Source: Sipunculus nudus (taxonomy: Eukaryota; Annelida; Sipuncula; Golfingiida; Sipunculidae). Taken from it: DNA of 64,000 nucleotides. Below, one piece after another: positions 59,347 through 64,000 of this stretch. Made by a program: the position numbers and the translations under genes. Each line of letters begins with the position of its first letter. The first letter of the stretch is position 1. The notes below the pieces were generated by a model. The model was not told where the DNA came from. It searched no databases and saw nothing but the letters and a program-made list of their open reading frames with translations. The stretch lies in contig CM049306.1 of NCBI GenBank assembly GCA_026874595.1, positions 81,866,142 through 81,930,141 on the forward strand, given 5' to 3'.

Positions 59347-62300
59347 ACCAGAGTTCCCTTAAACAAGAGATCCATACACAGTGGTACTGTTTCACAGGAA
59401 GCACTGCTTTCTCTTGGTCCTGTACCAGCTCTCCTAGCACAGTGCTGTAACAGCCTGTGCATGTTATGCTACAAAGTCTAAATCCCTCACACATGTGACC
59501 TGAGCTCTGATCTCCCAACAGCCAAATACTAGCAATTAACAGCTGCTCTATATTTGGACAAAGGTTGAACAGGCCGACCAACAAATTATAACCAAGCTCA
59601 TACGTAATGAGCCCCAGGTACTTTCAAATATTGGTGAAGCAATATATCTAACAACTTCACCCAGCAAACTTCATGGAACTGGAAACACTCACTCATTGTG
59701 GGGTTACTGTGTGCATTAGTCATATATCAGGTGATATTGGTCTTGACATATAACCATCAAACAACTTTCAGTTTGTCAGCATCATGCTGGTTGTTATTAA
59801 TAACACTGTAAATTTTAATATTACTGTCCAGACATGACCATTCCTCACCAAGGTCTGGCTTCATGATAGCTACCAGTTTTGGAAATCACACAGATCAAAA
59901 CTTTGAAGATACAGAGCAACAGTTAAACAACCAATTTGGGAAAGTCTAGTGCTGGTTTAATTAGTGATTCATGAGGTTTTAAATTTACAATATTTATGAA
60001 AGTAAAAATTATTATAAAACAATTTAGTTTTTCCATGATGAAAGCATTTGATATAAAAGGGTTGCATGTATATTACACCAGACTAAAATTCCTAGTTGAC
60101 TGCAGTTGAAGACTTACAAGCCGGTCTGCTGGATTGGAAATACAATTTATGAAAACTCTCCTAATGTGCACTGTATACTGCAGACCCTTGAGGTGGTCCC
60201 ATGAGATGTATAAGCAGGAATGTAACCTTTGTTATATAATCACATATCTATAAAGGACAACACTCAGATCTACCAATGTCCATAACTTGGAAGATCTACT
60301 GTAGTTCTAATTCCGGGGAATATGCTGTGCGTAAATTGCTGTTCATATATATACACTTTACACACAAGACCACATAAAAAAAACAAATTGTTCAATAAAC
60401 TTTAAAACAAACAAGACAAATTTCTTTTTTTTCTTTAAATTTAAAAGTCAAGACAAATTATATGGAAATATGTAAAAAAAATTGGCAAAGAGCACTAAAA
60501 AGTGCTTCAGATTTGAAATGATGCTTTTGAGCAACACATAATTTTTACCATTTCCTGTACCTTTATGAATATTTTGAAGGTATAGGAGCAAGGGCATTAA
60601 TTGGCAAAAATACCAAAGACTTGGCGCTCAATCACAGAAAAAAATATATTTCAAACTGATATATGCGAAAAACTGGAGTAAATCTGTAGATTTTACTTTT
60701 TTGTGTAAATTAATTATGAATATTTCATCTAAAGGCACTGGAGAAGAGTCTCCTATCAAGGTCAATAAGTTTTTTTTTAATATTTCTGAAAATGAAATGC
60801 AGTTAAGGCAGGTTTACATTGTTAATTCACTTTAGATGAGCTGACCTGGCATTTATATTGATTCTAGGAACAATATGATTAAATATTGCTTACCAAACCT
60901 TGAAAAGATGACCACAGACATCATAAATTTGCAGTATTCATTAAATTTTGAACTGTTACTGTAAGCAAATAAATATCTGTGCAAGCAAGGCATGCAATAT
61001 AAAAATTAATACTAAAGACAGATAAAGAAAAGATTCTAATGCAATCATAAATTAGCAATCATATAATGTAACCATAAAATGAAATCATAATTATAGACTA
61101 AAAGCTTTGGCTAATCATACACATGTAAATACAAAAGAATGTCTTAATCAGATATTTGTACAACATTGAAGTCTGACAAAGATCTAAATTTTTGTTATAC
61201 TGCTGTATTTAAAGCTTATAGGTTCTGTTCTGGTGCAATCATGAAAATGAAACCCTTGTGAAAATGTTCAAAATGTAGAAAAAAATGTGAAATTTCAGCC
61301 TTCAGGATATAAAGTTATATGCTGTAATACGGTATGTAATATAACTTTCGTGTAATGTAATATAACATTGTTTTTACTATGTGATTTTGACTGTTCATGG
61401 CGATGATAAATTTTATATTGGTCAATTTGGTTTAAACTCTAATTTAGATAAATTTGTCTTATCATTCAGTTTTCTGCAAGGTTAGAGTCAAAGACATAAT
61501 CTTCAGTTCTGAACATTGGCAGAATACGTCAAGAAACATCTGGACCGGAAATATTTATAATTATTTCCGGCTCAGAGGTGTAAAATCAAAGCATAAAAAA
61601 GATGACATGGAAACTGGATTGGATGTCATGGGATCTTGAACTGATCATAAAAGGCGGTCCTCCGTTTCGTTGTGTTTATGGTACATGTGATGAAACACCA
61701 CGAAACACCCACTGAACTTGAAATTTGAGCCAAAAAGTAACACCAGTCAATGAATAACTATCTGTTGAATATATCAATGCAATATTGTATCATAAATTTA
61801 TGACATAAAGATAAATGAGTATTTTGTGTCATAGTCAGTTCACCAGCGGACACGACAGTAAGTTTTGCTGGCTATGGCATTACCCCATAGTGGCGCAGTT
61901 CAAAATCAAGCTAAGCACCTGTCAGGTTTGTTGCGGATCCACAACTGTGATACGATCACACGTTGTTGACGGAGAGGAGCAGAGCGGATCGGAATCACAC
62001 GTCTTGGGCCAAGACAACTGTCAGGTGTACAAAACACACTTGCTTTCTTTCATTTTACAAAGTATTGGCACAGTACTACATTGGTATGGTCAACAGATGA
62101 TAACTGATATCAGTGTTTTGAGTGTTTGGGGGGACCCTCATAAAAGGTGTTCAAGACAGGAACAGTATTGTAAACATTAATATGTAGATACAGGCTGAGG
62201 TTGAAGAATGTAATATCTTGTAGAACAGTAGAAATGTGGTCACATACCAGCATACTGATGTAGACCTAATGAGAAATGTTTTGGATCATGATAAACTGAC

Positions 62301-64000
62301 AGTGATATTGTGATAACCAGAGCGAAGAGAATACGAAATATTCATTTTTACAGAAGGGCAGCGGGTCTTTTCGGACATTAACTTAATATAAGATGATTAA
62401 CTAGGACAGTCTACAAAAAAACCCTTTTCAAATCTTAGCAAATTATAAAACTGATAAAGATACATATTTTGCAGGAATACTGAATACAACTGGTCCTATC
62501 ACCAAGATATAACGCTGAACTGGGGCAGCATCAACACAGCGAACAAGAAAACGTGCAGGCGATCTCGCTGATCAAGCGATCGTCTGCTCAACATTACCAG
62601 CCAAAACACGCTTTTGTTGGGCAGGAATTTAACATAAACATCATATGATACCAATCAACTTACTGTGTAACTGCTGGCCGCCGAATCCAGCCTGCTAGCT
62701 TATCGTGGACCCGCATGCTTCATTGTACATGTTTGGATTTGTTTTCAAATAAAGCCGAAAATGAGCAATATCTACAAATTGGACAAACAGGGTCACTGAA
62801 ATAATGGGATCACTGATTTGCGTTGCGCTGTTCCTTGATCAGCGTGAGCATGATTTCCGGTGTGATAGCATTCATTACATTAGGACCAAATAACATGCAT
62901 ACGCGCTTTTGGTTTAAATTGTAAAGGGAATACAAAAATAGGGTCAACTGAATCATTGCGATGGGGCTTACTAATTTCTTTACTTTGACAATAAATTCAC
63001 TTGTAATAATTGCCTTTTCCAACGTTTACCAACGTTTACTCTTATCATAATTTAATGGCTCCAGTTTTCAGGTTTAATCAGATACTAATACATAAATCTA
63101 TTAAAATAATATTATTATTGCCAATATAGGATTCTAATATTGAGATATTAGCGATTCAACAATTCACAAAAATGACTTATTTGTGATATTATTTGTCAGT
63201 AGTTGTGTAAAAGACATAAAGATTTCTCATATTTCGTAACAAGCATCTAAAAACATGAAAAGATAAAATGTCGGGTAATCACACAGGTGGCGCCATCTGC
63301 TGGACACGGCTTTACTCAAAAATCGAGAGGAATGTGAACGCAAGAGTTATTGAAACAATTCAAAGCTCACCAACTGAAAAATATCAGTGGTCCTAACTAA
63401 AATTTGGTGTCGTTTGTTTTTCCAATCTCGATACTACAAAGTATAACTGCTAATTTGTTCACTGAATGAGAGAGAAAGAAGATATGGTTAGCCACAGAAT
63501 GCAATGGATGTATTTGTATTTTAACGTATTTTATTCATTAGGATATCTTTTAACGATAACATATACAAATTTAACGTGTGAGGCTCATGAACCTTCGTGA
63601 ACATCATTGGACGACGCACAGTAGGTAGTTAGTCTTTCTCTCCCCAGATGGTGCATCTGTCTAAGTGGATGGAGACATATATTATCTGAAGATATTGTTA
63701 CAATTAAATTTTGAGACCGATTCTGTGTTCTGGCTGAAACGCAAATTACTTAGTTTAAAAAAATTCATAAATGGACACAGGGAATTTATTGTGGGACTGA
63801 TATCAAAATTGCAGCAGAGATAATATTATTATATCCTACATTTGATGATATGTTTGAATTCTTTTCTGGCCATATCTTCTGATTTACTACACGCTGTGCC
63901 TATGTATGCAAGTGTAAGTGTGAACTCAAACAAGAATCTTCAAGTGAAGCTGGCATACGCGTGACTGTTGGTCAGATATTGAAGGGTATCGTCAAGCGGA
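59347..64000. other. Region without a supported gene
   Basis: AT-rich, with CpG-richer patches at 61850-62000 and 62500-62750 that could be promoter or 5' UTR. The plus-strand 121-codon ORF (61815-62180) covers the first patch but shows no domain, signal or coding periodicity that I recognise. A minus-strand gtaagt donor-like site lies at 62678-62683. A CTCF-like motif is at 63286-63304. Confidence 0.5.
63286..63304 (-). promoter_or_regulatory. CTCF-like motif
   Basis: The minus strand reads TCCAGCAGATGGCGCCACC, an excellent fit to the CTCF core CCASYAGRKGGCGC. Confidence 0.5.

Noticed and set aside
61815..62180. 121-codon plus-strand ORF with several Cys
   Set aside because: No recognisable domain, an unconvincing start context, and it overlaps a CpG-rich patch that lengthens random ORFs.

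Overview
The window is AT-rich, intron-dominated animal DNA. The best guess is a bivalve mollusc. It has short exons with GT-AG borders, very long introns, no intact transposase or reverse-transcriptase gene, and repeats built like the 'pearl' elements of bivalves: conserved ends, a tandem core, an (ACGG)n microsatellite and a terminal hairpin. The species call is an inference.

One gene can be read with confidence. It lies on the minus strand and leaves the window at base 1: a FERM-domain protein of the FRMD4 family (FRMD4A/FRMD4B type). Six consecutive coding exons (28474-28539, 18038-18132, 9106-9198, 2563-2647, 1562-1641, 1-28) join in perfect reading phase. They encode the FERM F1 lobe and the start of the F2 lobe, and each aligns with the start of vertebrate FRMD4A/B. 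Most ORFs of 60-530 codons elsewhere are chance or tandem-repeat frames.

Upstream (rightward) of the common exon at 28474-28539 lie several candidate alternative first coding exons, at about 32.1, 41.6, 54.6 and 59.2 kb. Each is an ATG followed by an open frame and a good donor in phase 0, which is the phase the common exon requires. This suggests a gene with several promoters and swapped N-termini, with most of the window as its 5' introns. These first exons are predictions.

The introns carry the repeats. Three pearl/Helentron-like elements (2753-5317, 19569-21963, 22729-26819) share their ends but have different tandem cores. The third core repeats a nuclear-receptor-type sequence (AGGTCA half-sites) at least a dozen times. 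Other repeats are a 37-copy 40-bp minisatellite (12827-14318), a 20-21-bp minisatellite (22160-22500), a CpG-rich 1.43-kb element with perfect 29-bp terminal inverted repeats (44620-46052), several MITE-like elements (5492-5656, 9479-9919, 31038-31169, 46248-46592, 52279-52662), two related tRNA-derived SINEs (about 15.97-16.28 and 33.83-34.13 kb), microsatellites and long G or C runs. Four strong CTCF-like motifs lie at 18.34, 18.40, 56.29 and 63.29 kb.

About 59.4-64 kb holds no gene I can support. There are small CpG-richer patches near 61.85-62.0 and 62.5-62.75 kb.
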